Assembly (NCBI GenBank): GCA_050747245.1
Contig: JBOGNO010000005.1
Span: 1-64,000 of the forward strand
DNA: 64,000 nt
Reading direction: 5' to 3'
Source of the DNA: JBOGNO01 sp050747245
GTDB taxonomy: Bacteria; Acidobacteriota; Terriglobia; Acidiferrales; UBA7541
Positions 8,976 through 18,559 of this stretch are shown here, piece by piece. The notes below the pieces were generated by a model. That model did not search any database and was not told the DNA's origin. It saw nothing but the letters and a program-made list of their open reading frames with translations. The position numbers and the translations under genes are program-made. How positions within the stretch are numbered: the stretch's first letter is position 1; every line of letters begins with the position of its first letter.

Positions 8976-9758
8976 ATGCTGCTCGAGAATAAACGTGCAA
9001 TTGTCACCGGCGCGGGTCGCGGAATCGGCCGCGCGATCGCGCGGCGATTTGCCCGGGAGGGAGCGTCAGTCTTCCTTGGGGCGCGAACGCAAGCGCAGCT
9101 CGATGAGGCGGTGCGAGAAATTCGCTCCGCGGGCGGAAACGCGGCAGCCCTAGCCGGGGACGTCTCGAACCCCGCCGATTGCGAATCCATGGTGCGGGCC
9201 GCGCGGGAGAAATTCGGCGGTACGGATATCCTGGTCAACAATGCCGGAATCTACGGCCCGGTGAAGCCAGTGGAGGAAATATCACCTGACGAATGGGATG
9301 CAGTAATTGCCGCAAATCTTCGGGGGCCATTTCTTCTCACGCGGTTGGTGCTGCCGGAAATGTACGCGCGCGGCTCGGGAGCAATCCTGAACATCACCAG
9401 CATCGCGGGCAAAGCGGCGTTCCCCTGGAACAGCCCGTATGCAGCTTCCAAGGCGGGACTCGCCGGCTTCACGCGCACACTCGCCGCCGAAGCCGGGCGC
9501 AAGGGGGTGCGCGTCAATGCCATCAGCCCCGGGCCAGTGCCGGAAACGCAGATGTCTCGCGAGCTGGGGGCGGCGCTAGCGGAGAGCGTAGGCGGAAATG
9601 CGGATGAGATGCTTCAGAAAATGCTGGGAGGAATCCTGCAGGGAAGGCCGCAAACCACAGAGGAAATTGCAGCCGCGGCTGTGTTCCTGGTCTCGGACCA
9701 GGCCAGCGCGATTACTGGACAGATTCTGAATGTGGATGGTGGAATGGCTTTTTACTGA
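8976..9758 (+). CDS. SDR-family oxidoreductase
   Basis: A 260-residue classical short-chain dehydrogenase. It has the NAD(P)-binding motif TGAGRGIG near residues 11-18, the NNAG motif near residue 88, the serine in 'ITSIAG', and the catalytic Tyr/Lys in YAASKAG. The end 'ITGQILNVDGGMAFY' is typical of the 3-oxoacyl-ACP-reductase (FabG)-like group. Substrate cannot be told from sequence; FabG-like reductase or sugar/alcohol dehydrogenase are both possible. A GGGAGG ribosome site precedes the ATG. The 3' end overlaps by 47 bases with a small membrane-protein gene on the other strand. Confidence 0.9.
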   Translation: MLLENKRAIVTGAGRGIGRAIARRFAREGASVFLGARTQAQLDEAVREIRSAGGNAAALAGDVSNPADCESMVRAAREKFGGTDILVNNAGIYGPVKPVEEISPDEWDAVIAANLRGPFLLTRLVLPEMYARGSGAILNITSIAGKAAFPWNSPYAASKAGLAGFTRTLAAEAGRKGVRVNAISPGPVPETQMSRELGAALAESVGGNADEMLQKMLGGILQGRPQTTEEIAAAAVFLVSDQASAITGQILNVDGGMAFY

Positions 9759-10011
9759 CCTCTTCTTCCACGGGCTGCACCCGACGCCATGCGGCCGGCA
9801 AAACCGCGCGGAGCATCCAATCCACGCCATCGAGAAACTTTTCGCCGAATTCCGCCACCAGGTAGAGAATGCCGCCGACCACAAGAGCCATGCCGAAGAT
9901 GAGCATGAAAATCAGCTCGGCCGCGAGCAATTCGCGAACGAAATACATGGGAAGTGCCACGGCAATCGCGATGGCAACCCAGACCCATTCCTTGATGCGA
10001 GCCTTACTCAT
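9712..10011 (-). CDS. small two-helix membrane protein
   Basis: A 99-residue protein if translation starts at the ATG at 10011; an in-frame GTG 18 bases upstream would add six residues, but the GGAGG ribosome site (about 10022-10026) lies between and favours the ATG. Two membrane helices are visible, around residues 8-24 and 31-52, followed by a charged tail. It resembles no family I recognise. The 3' end runs convergently into the last 47 bases of the SDR gene. Frame and composition look genuine, but the function is unknown. Confidence 0.6.
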   Translation of the reverse strand: MSKARIKEWVWVAIAIAVALPMYFVRELLAAELIFMLIFGMALVVGGILYLVAEFGEKFLDGVDWMLRAVLPAAWRRVQPVEEEVSKKPFHHPHSESVQ

Positions 10012-10190
10012 AGCGAGGCAATCCTCCACTTATCATGGATGCAACTCGAAGCCCAAACGGTGCACCGCAAAACCCTTCCCTATCAAATATTTGTAGGAAA
10101 CAGCCTGTCCGGCAGTACAGGCATATGTAAAATGGCATCCCAAAAGAGTAAAACACCGCTGCACGATAAAAAGTTTCTCGCAATCGCGAT

Positions 10191-10775
10191 TTATTTTTTC
10201 GAGGCAATGGATTTGCGCAAGCGGACAAATTTTGTCTGCGGGGTTTCAGCTGAGTCAAAAAACTTGCGTACAAGGCCGCTGCGCACCAGCCAGGCAAGCG
10301 TCTCGACAAAAAAATTGCGTGAAAAGTGCTGGTATTTTTCCACAGGCCAGTCTTTCATGGAGACATGGCGCGTCATGGCAGCGACCGCGTCGGGGTGAAA
10401 CACGAAACGCGGGGGCCGGTGCGTAAGCCAGCGGATGTACTCAAATGTCTTGCGGACCAGTGAATCGGAGCTGGCAACAAGCTTTTCATGCGAAGGGCCA
10501 CCCACGGGGAGCGCAAACGCGAAAATCAAGCACTCCGGCAATTCGGGATGGAGAAAATCGAAATCGGCGGCGCCCGTCAAATAACCCACAAAAAAGCCGC
10601 GCGACACGCAGCCCTTTCGCGGGCCGGATTTTGGCTCGATAGGACGCCGCGAAGAAGGCGCAAGAAACCAGTAACCCTTGAGCGCACCCTGGGTTTGCGG
10701 GACGCCGCGATAGCCGCGCAAATACGGCGCCGCCAGCGCGCGAATCCAGCCTATTGCAATTGAGGCGCGCCTCAC
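10191..10775 (-). CDS. hypothetical protein downstream of acyl-CoA dehydrogenase
   Basis: A 194-residue protein starting with GTG at 10775, six bases after the stop of the acyl-CoA dehydrogenase gene, so the two are probably one transcription unit. The chain is a soluble alpha/beta mix with many aromatic residues (for example 'FVGYLTGAADFDFLHPELPE') and a basic C-terminus. There is no signal peptide or membrane helix. I do not recognise the family. A role linked to fatty acid breakdown is only suggested by its position. Confidence 0.65.
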   Translation of the reverse strand: MRRASIAIGWIRALAAPYLRGYRGVPQTQGALKGYWFLAPSSRRPIEPKSGPRKGCVSRGFFVGYLTGAADFDFLHPELPECLIFAFALPVGGPSHEKLVASSDSLVRKTFEYIRWLTHRPPRFVFHPDAVAAMTRHVSMKDWPVEKYQHFSRNFFVETLAWLVRSGLVRKFFDSAETPQTKFVRLRKSIASKK

Positions 10776-10781
10776 GCGGGA

Positions 10782-12578
10782 TTATCGGCCTTCGAACGGA
10801 TAGCGATCCTGGGCGAGCACCGCTTGAGCCACTTTGCGGCGAATCGCGATGGTATTGAGAGGTTCATGCTTGACGAAGCGGCGCAGCATAGCCAGTTGCG
10901 TGCGAAGCATGTCGCCTTCAGCCGTGGCCGCCAGCGCCCGCCGCGCTTCCCTCTCGACGCGATCCATCGAATCGTGGATCAGCGATCGCACGGCATCCGC
11001 CATGGCCGCAGTCGAGGCTTCGCCCGCGCGCGCCGCAGCTTTCTGCGTGCGCAGCAGGGAGGATTCCATGGCGTAAATTTCCATCACCACGTTGGCAAGA
11101 GCGGCGACGATTTCCTGCTCGTCCGCAAGTTTTTCGCGGAACTTCTGTACCGCCGCGCCTGCCGCGAGCAAAAACGCTTTCTTCGCCTGCGCCACCAGGC
11201 GCTCTTCCTCGCCCAGAAAATGATCCGGCGCTTCTTCCGCTTGCGGAAGGGACATGGCCTCCTCGGCGAGCTTCATGGCCGCGGGAATCAGCGGAAGCAC
11301 GCCGCCCATGGCCCGCTTCATCAGCATCTGGATGATGAGCATGCGGTTGATTTCATTCGTGCCTTCGAAGATGCGGTTGATGCGGCTGTCCCGGTAGGCG
11401 CGCGCCACGGGGTAATCCTCGTGATAACCGTAGCCGCCGAAAATCTGCACAGCCTCGTCCACCACGTAATCCAGGACTTCGCTTGCGAACACCTTGCAGA
11501 TGGAGCTTTCAATGGCGTATTCCTCGAGCACTTGCATGGCCTGCTGCGCCTTGTCCGACCCCGCGCCTGATTCCACAGCGGCGTTCACGGTCCCAGCAGT
11601 GCGGAAGATCATCGAATCCAGAGCGAAAATGCGGATTACCATTTCGCCCAGCTTTTCTTCAATCAGCCCGAATTCGCGGAGCTGCTTGCCGAAAGCCGTG
11701 CGCTCCTTGGAATATTTCGAAGCGGCCTCGAGCGTCTTCTTCGAACCCCCCAGGCAGTACGCTCCCAGGCTGAATCGCCCGGCATTAAGCGTGTTGAACG
11801 CCACGATGTGCCCGCGGCCGATTTCGTGGAGCAGATTCTCCCTCGGCACAGGGCAATTCTCGAAAAAGATGGGCACGGTGGAGCTGCCCTTGATGCCGAT
11901 CTTTTTCTCTTCCGCGCCGGACGAAAATCCCGGATAGCTGCGCTCCACCAGAAAGCAGGAAAATTTCTCGCCATCCACTTTCGCAAACACCACGAAGACG
12001 TCGGCGAATCCGCCATTGGTGATCCACATCTTCTGCCCGTTCAGGATCCAGTGTTTTCCGTCGGGCGAAAGCGTGGCGCGCGTCCGCGCCGCAAGCGCGT
12101 CCGAGCCCGCCTGCGGCTCGGAAAGGCAGTAGCAGGAAATCCATTCGCCCGTGGCGATTTTCGGAAGATATTTTTTCTTTTGCTCTTCCGTGCCGAAATA
12201 AACGATGGGAACAGTCCCGATTCCCGCGTGCCCTCCATGCGTGACCGCAAACGAGGCGTAAGAGGAGAGTTTTTCCGCGAGCAGCGTCGTGGATACTTTG
12301 TCGAGTCCCGTCCCGCCATACGCCTCGGGAATCCCACCACCCAGGAGTCCCAGCTCGCCCGCTTTTTTGAGCACCTCGGACATCAGACCGTGCTTGTGCT
12401 GCTCGAGCTCCGGAACTAGGGGAATCACTTCCTTGGCCATGAATTCTTCGGCCGTTTGGCCAATGAGTTTCTGGTCGTCGCTCAATTCCGCGGGCGTGAA
12501 TACGTCTTCCGGGCGGCTGCTGGTCACCAGAAAGCCTCCGCCCCGCGTCATCGTGTGCGCTGTTGGTGTGGTCGCCAT
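10782..12578 (-). CDS. fadE: long-chain acyl-CoA dehydrogenase (FadE/VLCAD-like)
   Basis: The start at 12578 has an AAGGAG site five bases upstream and gives 598 residues; an upstream ATG at 12629 lacks such a site. The order is N-terminal helical domain, beta domain with 'CYCLSEPQAGSD' and 'WITNGG' (FAD and substrate contacts), C-terminal helical domain with 'YSKERTAFGKQL' and 'INRIFEGTNEINRM' carrying the expected catalytic Glu, then about 170 extra residues. That extended form is found in VLCAD and in Bacillus FadE (about 594 residues). The enzyme oxidises acyl-CoA to enoyl-CoA. FadA-like and FadN-like genes lie 2-13 kb away on the same strand, completing beta-oxidation. Confidence 0.93.
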   Translation of the reverse strand: MATTPTAHTMTRGGGFLVTSSRPEDVFTPAELSDDQKLIGQTAEEFMAKEVIPLVPELEQHKHGLMSEVLKKAGELGLLGGGIPEAYGGTGLDKVSTTLLAEKLSSYASFAVTHGGHAGIGTVPIVYFGTEEQKKKYLPKIATGEWISCYCLSEPQAGSDALAARTRATLSPDGKHWILNGQKMWITNGGFADVFVVFAKVDGEKFSCFLVERSYPGFSSGAEEKKIGIKGSSTVPIFFENCPVPRENLLHEIGRGHIVAFNTLNAGRFSLGAYCLGGSKKTLEAASKYSKERTAFGKQLREFGLIEEKLGEMVIRIFALDSMIFRTAGTVNAAVESGAGSDKAQQAMQVLEEYAIESSICKVFASEVLDYVVDEAVQIFGGYGYHEDYPVARAYRDSRINRIFEGTNEINRMLIIQMLMKRAMGGVLPLIPAAMKLAEEAMSLPQAEEAPDHFLGEEERLVAQAKKAFLLAAGAAVQKFREKLADEQEIVAALANVVMEIYAMESSLLRTQKAAARAGEASTAAMADAVRSLIHDSMDRVEREARRALAATAEGDMLRTQLAMLRRFVKHEPLNTIAIRRKVAQAVLAQDRYPFEGR

Positions 12579-12760
12579 CGTCGCTCCTTCGAAAATCCCC
12601 GCCGCTTCCGAAGTGTGGAGAAATCTCATTGTACCGGGAAGCTAAAAAGGGAGCAATGTAACTCGCATGTCCTTGAGACAGGTTCCTCGGATCCAAAAAC
12701 GAAGCGATCTCGGAAGCAATTTCGGAGAAACTTTCGCGCGAAACAGAGCGTACCAATAAC

Positions 12761-13651
12761 ATGAAGCGAGCATGGCTATTCGCGCTGGTATTGGCGCTTT
12801 GCGCCACACCCTCCGGATTCTGCCAGAACGTCAAGGCATCTCCGCCGGCTGCTGCACCCGTCGCAGGCGACGATCCGCGCGAAATCATCCGCCGCGCCGC
12901 TGAAAATGATTTTGCGAATGAACTAAAGACGCACGAATACACCTATGTCGAGCGCGACGAGACCCGCCGTTTGAATTCGAAGGGGGGAACGAAGTCCACG
13001 GAGTCCAAAACTTACGATGTGCTGTTTCTTGCTGGAGAACAGACACAACGCCTCACGGCAAAGAATGACAAGCCCCTTCCGGCGAAAGAAGCCGCGAAGG
13101 AAGATGAGCGGCTTGAAAAAATTATCCGAAAACGCGAGCAGGAATCTCCAGAAAAAAAGCAGAAGCGGCTCGCGGAAGAGGAGAAAGAGCGCGCCGAATC
13201 TCGTAAATTCGTTCTCGAAATCGCGGAGGCGTACAACTTCACCATGGAGCAGCCAGAAACTCTCAACGGCCGGGAAACTTACGTCATTGCCGCCGAACCT
13301 CGCCCCGGTTTTCAGCCGCATATGAAATATGCCAACTATCTCCCCAAGTTTCGATTTCACATCTGGATCGACAAGGCCGAGCTGCAGTGGGTCAAGCTCC
13401 ATGTCGACGTCCTCGATACCGTTTCGTGGGGGCTTTTCCTCCTGCGCTTGCACAAGGGATCGCAAATCGAACTCGAGCAGACACGAGTGAACGACGAAGT
13501 CTGGCTGCCCGAACACGTGCACGCCCGCCTTGACGCTCGCGTGGGTTTGCTCATGCAATTTAACATCGAAGTCGATCAAACTTACCGGGACTACCGCGAG
13601 TTTCAGTCGGGCGTGCGCATTCTATCTTCCGCTCCCGCGCCAAAGCCATAA
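12761..13651 (+). CDS. secreted hypothetical protein
   Basis: A 296-residue protein with a clear signal peptide (about residues 1-21, cleaved near GFCQ). The middle (about residues 100-150) is extremely charged, rich in Lys, Glu and Arg, and probably forms a helix or coiled coil. The C-terminal 130 residues form a beta-rich domain ('HIWIDKAELQWVKLHVDV') reminiscent of outer-membrane-lipoprotein sorting folds, but that likeness is weak. It is transcribed away from the acyl-CoA dehydrogenase gene. Function unknown. Confidence 0.75.
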   Translation: MKRAWLFALVLALCATPSGFCQNVKASPPAAAPVAGDDPREIIRRAAENDFANELKTHEYTYVERDETRRLNSKGGTKSTESKTYDVLFLAGEQTQRLTAKNDKPLPAKEAAKEDERLEKIIRKREQESPEKKQKRLAEEEKERAESRKFVLEIAEAYNFTMEQPETLNGRETYVIAAEPRPGFQPHMKYANYLPKFRFHIWIDKAELQWVKLHVDVLDTVSWGLFLLRLHKGSQIELEQTRVNDEVWLPEHVHARLDARVGLLMQFNIEVDQTYRDYREFQSGVRILSSAPAPKP

Positions 13652-13838
13652 GAGGCCATCTGAGCGAGCGCGGGTTTCCGCGGCACGATGCTTAGCTCTG
13701 GCTTTTAGCTTACGATCGGCCCCACAATGCCATGTCTGAATTTAGAATCAGCTGGCTTCGGATTTTTGCGAGATCTATTTCCGCAGAACGAAGCGCCAGC
13801 ATTCAAGGCAACCTGACTTAGCGAAAAAGGAGCAGATC

Positions 13839-14426
13839 ATGGTGAGTCGGAAAATTACCGCAGCTCTGGCCGCAGTAGCCGCAGTGATCTCTATCGCCGG
13901 CTGGTTTTTCCCTGTGCCCCTACCTGCACAAGAGAAACAAGCGCAGCCTGCCGCGATGCAGGAGCCTAAGCCCGGGCCAGAGATGGACCGCTTGAAATTC
14001 CTCGTTGGTGACTGGAATGACGCGGGTGATTACATGAAATCCGCGATGCTGCCGGAAGGAGGAAAATATTCGGGAACGTACAGAGCGCGCCTCGGCCCCG
14101 GCGGATTCTCTCTGATCGCGGATTTCGAGGGCGAGGGGCCGGGCGGCGCCGAAATTGGCCACGACGTTTTCACCTGGGATCCGAAAGCGAACGCATACAA
14201 GACCTATTCGTTTACGAATGTCCTTCCCGGAGCCATCGCCGGCACGGCTCACTGGGAGGGCGCAAATCTCATTCTGGAAAGTGAATTCGAGATGGGCGGT
14301 GTGAAAGTGGGCAGCCGCAGGATGTACACGGACATTCAGCCAAAGTCCGTCACCATTGAAGAATGGTTTCGGATGGGTGACGCGCCGTATCAACAAGTGA
14401 CGAAGTACACGGAAACAAAAAAATAG
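13839..14426 (+). CDS. DUF1579-family secreted protein
   Basis: A 195-residue protein with an N-terminal signal or anchor (about residues 5-30), followed by the DUF1579 pattern: 'PEMDRLKFLVGDWN', a G-rich strand 'GPGGFSLIADFEGEGPG', and 'HDVFTWDPKANAYKTYSF'. This fold is a small beta barrel thought to bind hydrophobic ligands; members have no assigned reaction. AAGGAG precedes the ATG. It ends six bases from the convergent thiolase gene. Confidence 0.8.
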   Translation: MVSRKITAALAAVAAVISIAGWFFPVPLPAQEKQAQPAAMQEPKPGPEMDRLKFLVGDWNDAGDYMKSAMLPEGGKYSGTYRARLGPGGFSLIADFEGEGPGGAEIGHDVFTWDPKANAYKTYSFTNVLPGAIAGTAHWEGANLILESEFEMGGVKVGSRRMYTDIQPKSVTIEEWFRMGDAPYQQVTKYTETKK

Positions 14427-14432
14427 CGGCGC

Positions 14433-15611
14433 TCAGGCAGCACGCTCGAAGATTCCAGCAGCGCCCATGCCCCCGCCAACGCACATGGTCACCAGGCCGT
14501 AGCGCGCGTTGCGCCGTTCGAGTTCGCGCAAAATCGTTGCGGTCAGCTTGGCTCCCGTGCATCCCAGCGGATGCCCCAGAGCAATCGCACCCCCATTCGG
14601 ATTCACCTTTGCCGGGTCCAGATCAGCAAGTTTGATCACCGAGAGCGCCTGCGTCGCGAACGCTTCGTTCAGCTCGACGACGTCAATTTGTTCCAGCTTC
14701 AAACCCGCTTGCCGAAGCGCTTTCGGAATCGCGAAGACTGGCCCCACACCCATTTCCTCGGGAAGGCACCCGGTCGTTGCGAACGCCACGTAACGCGCGA
14801 GCGGCTTCACGCCCAGCGCCCGGGCGCGCTCCGCGCTCATCACGATTGTTGCCGCCGCGCCATCGCTCATCTGCGAGCTGTTTCCCGCCGTCACAACGCC
14901 GCGCGCGTGAAACGCAGGCTTCAGTTTTCCGAGCGCTTCCATCGAAGTATCCCCGCGCGGGCCTTCATCGGTATCGAACTTGGAATTGGAGGTTTTTGCC
15001 CGGCCGTTATCGAGCGCCGTGAACGCGACGTCCACGGGAACCACTTCGTCCTTGAATTTTCCCGCGGCGATGGCCGCAATCGCTTTTTTGTGGCTGGCGA
15101 GAGAAAATTCGTCGGCATGCTCGCGCGTGATTCCATATTTGCGCGCCAGGTTTTCCGCCGTCAGTCCCATGCCCAGATACGAGTCGGGGTAATGATCCAT
15201 CAACCATGGATTCGGCGAGATTTTGTTTCCGCCCATCGGCACCAGGCTCATGGACTCCGTTCCGCCAGCCAGGATGACTTCCGCATGGCCGCACATGATT
15301 CTTTCCGCGCCGATGGCTATGGCTTGCAGTCCCGAGGAGCAAAACCGGTTGACGGTCATTGCCGAAGTTTCCACCGGCAGGCCCGCGCGCAGCGCAGCAA
15401 TCCGCGCCACATTCATTCCCTGTTCACCTTCCGGCATGGCGCAGCCCAGAATGACGTCTTCGATTTCTTTCGGGTCAAGTCCGGGAACGCGCGCAATCGC
15501 CTCGCGCATCGCCATGGCCGCCAGATCGTCCGGGCGAAAAGCGCGCAGCGCGCCCTTATACGCCTTGCCCACCGCCGTCCGCACCGAGCTGACTATCACC
15601 GCTTCGCGCAT
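14433..15611 (-). CDS. fadA: acetyl-CoA C-acyltransferase (thiolase)
   Basis: The ATG at 15611 has a GAGGAG site seven bases upstream and gives 392 residues, the usual thiolase length. The nucleophilic Cys is in 'NRFCSSGLQAIAIGAERI' (about residue 87), the catalytic His in 'GGAIALGHPLGCTGA', and the second Cys in 'MCVGGGMGAAGIFE'. It cleaves 3-ketoacyl-CoA with CoA to acetyl-CoA, the last step of beta-oxidation. It faces the same way as the FadE-like gene at 10.8-12.6 kb and the FadN-like gene at 23.2-25.6 kb. Confidence 0.95.
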   Translation of the reverse strand: MREAVIVSSVRTAVGKAYKGALRAFRPDDLAAMAMREAIARVPGLDPKEIEDVILGCAMPEGEQGMNVARIAALRAGLPVETSAMTVNRFCSSGLQAIAIGAERIMCGHAEVILAGGTESMSLVPMGGNKISPNPWLMDHYPDSYLGMGLTAENLARKYGITREHADEFSLASHKKAIAAIAAGKFKDEVVPVDVAFTALDNGRAKTSNSKFDTDEGPRGDTSMEALGKLKPAFHARGVVTAGNSSQMSDGAAATIVMSAERARALGVKPLARYVAFATTGCLPEEMGVGPVFAIPKALRQAGLKLEQIDVVELNEAFATQALSVIKLADLDPAKVNPNGGAIALGHPLGCTGAKLTATILRELERRNARYGLVTMCVGGGMGAAGIFERAA

Positions 15612-15782
15612 TCTCTGTCTCCTCAATCGCAACGCGCAGTCTCTGCGGCCGCATTGTAGTTATTGGATGCTATTCAGGTTCAAAAAGCAACACAGCGCAG
15701 AAATACGCGGCTTCCCAGCACGCAATTTATTTGTAAGGCCGGGAAATAGAGAGCAGTGCCCGCCCGGATCGAATTCCACCGC

Positions 15783-17135
15783 TTATTTTGTGACGCTCGC
15801 GGGTTTCGGCCGTTTGCGATATTTCTCGTACAGCTCGTGGTGTTTGTTTTCGAGGCTGGTGAGCTGTCCCGCAATGAATAGGTATCGCACTTCAGTGCTC
15901 AGTTCGAGCAAGTCGCCGTTGGTCACCACGATGTTGGCCATCTTTCCGGGCTCGATCGTGCCCAGCTCGCTATCCACACTCAGCATCTTCGCGGCATTCA
16001 CAGTAACGGCCTTGAGCGCTTCCTCATATGGCAGTCCATAGGCGACGGCTGTCCCTGCCTGCTGCGGCAGGCGCCGCGAGAACGCCACGTCGAAACTCGC
16101 AAACGCGATGGGAATGCCCGCGGCGGCAAGCTCGCCGGGCGCAGTGTACGATTTGTCGTAAGGATCGTCTTCTTCCTCAGGCACTCGCAACGTCGGCGCC
16201 AGAATCACCGGAATGTTTTTCTCTTTGAGCAGGTCCTTCACTTTCCAGGCTTCCGTCCCGCCTCCGAGAATCATTTTCAGTTTTTGATCTTCACAGAATT
16301 TCACGGCGTTGCGGATATCGCGTTCGCGGCCGGCGATGACGATGACTGGCATCTTGCCATCGACCACCGGAACGAGCGCTTCGAGCTTCAGATCCCGTTC
16401 GAAATTTGCGGGTGAACCCTTCTCCACCGCTTGTGCGTAGTGTTTCGCACGGCTGATCCAGTCGGAGAGCGTGTCCATCCGCTTGCGGTATTCTTCTTCG
16501 ACCTCCTTGTACGGCCGCGACTTTACAGTAAAAGTTTCGAAATCAAATGTCCGCGTCGCCACCGTGGGCCAGATCAAAATCATCGCGCCCTTCCGGCGCA
16601 CGAGCATTCCGTCCTCGGTCCACCCCGCCAGGTTGATGAGCGAAGCCTGTCCGGGCATGACGCTTCCGCCCCCTCCCCCGCCGAATCCAAATCCGCCCTG
16701 TCCGGGCGCGGTGAGCGTGTGTGTGATGCCCGCGGCTCGCGTCACGGGAATGTGCTCGCTCGCGGGATTCACCGCATCGCCGGCCACCAGTTCCGGATTG
16801 AATTCGCCGAGCTCGGAAATATCCACCGTCGCCGATACCGCGCCTACTTCTTCAAGTCCAATATGCGAGAGCGGATCGAACATCCCCGGATAAACGCTGA
16901 GGCCGTTGGCGTCAATCACCTGCGCGTCGGCGGGGACCGCAACGTCCGCGCCGACCGCCGCGATCTTGCCATCGCGAATAACCACAGTTCCCTTTTCAAT
17001 CGGCGCGCCCGCGAGCGTATAAATTTTCGCGTTCTCGATCGCGTAAACACTTGAAGTTTTGTCTTGCGCCTGCCCGGGCGCTGCGCTCAGCGCCAGGGCC
17101 AACAGAATTGCGCTTGCGAAAATTGCCTTCCTCAT
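15783..17135 (-). CDS. amidohydrolase-family protein, metal site degraded
   Basis: A 450-residue secreted protein with a signal peptide (about residues 1-23) and an amidohydrolase frame: 'YAIENAKIYTLAGAPIEKG', 'VIRDGKIAAVGADV', 'VIDANGLSVYPGMFD' and a C-terminal 'LGTIEPGKMANIVV'. The metal motif DxHxH reads D-P-L-S-H, so the first His is lost. A Gly tract (GFGFGGGGGG) occurs near residue 150. The start overlaps the stop of the preceding amidohydrolase gene by four bases (17132-17135). It is the last gene of a three-gene operon. It may be a non-catalytic partner of the middle gene product. Confidence 0.87.
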   Translation of the reverse strand: MRKAIFASAILLALALSAAPGQAQDKTSSVYAIENAKIYTLAGAPIEKGTVVIRDGKIAAVGADVAVPADAQVIDANGLSVYPGMFDPLSHIGLEEVGAVSATVDISELGEFNPELVAGDAVNPASEHIPVTRAAGITHTLTAPGQGGFGFGGGGGGSVMPGQASLINLAGWTEDGMLVRRKGAMILIWPTVATRTFDFETFTVKSRPYKEVEEEYRKRMDTLSDWISRAKHYAQAVEKGSPANFERDLKLEALVPVVDGKMPVIVIAGRERDIRNAVKFCEDQKLKMILGGGTEAWKVKDLLKEKNIPVILAPTLRVPEEEDDPYDKSYTAPGELAAAGIPIAFASFDVAFSRRLPQQAGTAVAYGLPYEEALKAVTVNAAKMLSVDSELGTIEPGKMANIVVTNGDLLELSTEVRYLFIAGQLTSLENKHHELYEKYRKRPKPASVTK

Positions 17136-18559
17136 CGCGCACCTCCGTTGCTCGAGGTGTCTGTTTCCGCTGGTTTCTTTCTCTCCGGTTTTTTCTCTCC
17201 GGGCTTGCCTTGCTCCTTTTTCTCAGGCTCCGCGGCCTTTTTTTCTTTCTCGAGTAGGTCCTTCTTCTCTTTTTCAAGCGCTGGGCGCTGCGCGATGTCC
17301 TGCGCGCGGTCGAAATACACGCGGCCGTCAATAATGGCCTTCTGCACGACGGCATACACGCTCAGCGGATCGTGGTTGTAAATCACCAGGTCTGCGTCCT
17401 TGCCGACCTCAATCGAGCCCACGCGCTGGTCAATTCCCAGCTGAATCGCGGGATTTAGCGTCACCAGCTTCAGCGCCTCATTCTCCGATAGTCCGCCGTA
17501 CTTCATGGATTTCGCCGCTTCCTGGTTCAGGTGCGTGGCTTCTTCCGCGTCATCGGAGTTGACGGAAACAATCACGCCCCGTTCGGTCATCAACGCTGAG
17601 TTGTACGGAATCGCCTCATAGGCTTCCATCTTGTAAGACCACCAGTCGGAGAAAGTGGATCCGCCCGCTCCCGCGGCGGCCATTTCGTCCGCCACGCGGT
17701 AGCCTTCCAACACGTGCTGGAATGTCCGCACTTTGAATCCGAATTCCTTCGCCACGCGCAGCAGCATCAGGATTTCGCTCGCCACGTAGGAGTGGCAGTG
17801 CAAGTAGCGTTTGCCTTCGAGCACCTCCACCAGTGGATCGAGTTTCAAATCGCGCCGCGGCGGAATCAGATTCATCTCTCCGGCTGCTTTGCGTTTGTTG
17901 TAGTCGTCCCACTGCTTCTTGTATTCCTGCGCTTCGGTGAACGCCTCGCGAATCGTTTCTTCCACTCCCATGCGCGTCGCCGGATACCGTCGGGGAATTC
18001 CCGGCGGCGGAGTGAAATTCGAGCGCTTCGGATTTTCGCCCAGCGCGAATTTGATTCCCGGCAGCGCGCCTTCGAATGGCAATTCGCTGGCCGGCTTGCC
18101 CCAGCGCAGCTTGATGACGATCGTCTGCCCGCCGATAGGGTTTGCCGAGCCGTGCAGAATGTTTGCCGTGGTCACGCCGCCTGCGAGATCCCTGTAAATA
18201 TCAATGTCCTCGGGATTGAGCACGTCCGCGATATTGGCCATCGAAGAAACGGAAATCGATCCCTCATTCACATCGCCATCAATCGCGATGTGCGAGTGAC
18301 AATCAATAATTCCAGGCATCACGTACAGGCCCGTACCATCAATTACTGTCGCGTCTTTCGGCGCCGAAAGATCCGTCCCCACCGCGGCGATCTTGCCATC
18401 GCGGATCAGCACAGAGCCGTGCTCGATTTTTCCGTGTGTGATAGTGATGACCGTCGCGTTCTTGATGAGCGTCGTCTGTGAATCCTGCGCCCCCGCTCCA
18501 CATGCGACAAACGTCAGCGCCGCCAGCAGGCCGCCCAACCGAAGCATTCGCGTTTTCAT
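17132..18559 (-). CDS. secreted amidohydrolase, metal site intact
   Basis: A 475-residue protein with a signal peptide (about residues 1-25, Cys at the h-region end so possibly a lipoprotein) and the complete metal-dependent amidohydrolase pattern: 'GIIDCHSHI' (HxH), a further His-containing strand 'YLHCHSYVA', and a late Asp in 'VSVNSDDAEEA', finishing with 'GSIEVGKDADLVIYNHDP'. The C-terminal 50 residues are a Lys/Glu/Pro-rich tail. Imidazolonepropionase- or dipeptidase-like hydrolysis is likely; the substrate is unknown. It is the middle gene of the trio, overlapping both neighbours by ATGA-type junctions. Confidence 0.92.
   Translation of the reverse strand: MKTRMLRLGGLLAALTFVACGAGAQDSQTTLIKNATVITITHGKIEHGSVLIRDGKIAAVGTDLSAPKDATVIDGTGLYVMPGIIDCHSHIAIDGDVNEGSISVSSMANIADVLNPEDIDIYRDLAGGVTTANILHGSANPIGGQTIVIKLRWGKPASELPFEGALPGIKFALGENPKRSNFTPPPGIPRRYPATRMGVEETIREAFTEAQEYKKQWDDYNKRKAAGEMNLIPPRRDLKLDPLVEVLEGKRYLHCHSYVASEILMLLRVAKEFGFKVRTFQHVLEGYRVADEMAAAGAGGSTFSDWWSYKMEAYEAIPYNSALMTERGVIVSVNSDDAEEATHLNQEAAKSMKYGGLSENEALKLVTLNPAIQLGIDQRVGSIEVGKDADLVIYNHDPLSVYAVVQKAIIDGRVYFDRAQDIAQRPALEKEKKDLLEKEKKAAEPEKKEQGKPGEKKPERKKPAETDTSSNGGAR

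Noticed and set aside
11785..12942. 385-codon minus-strand frame
   Set aside because: It is a shifted frame over the acyl-CoA dehydrogenase gene and yields low-complexity, Arg-rich sequence.
14571..15659. 362-codon plus-strand open frame
   Set aside because: Antisense to the thiolase gene, whose active-site motifs and ribosome site are clear.
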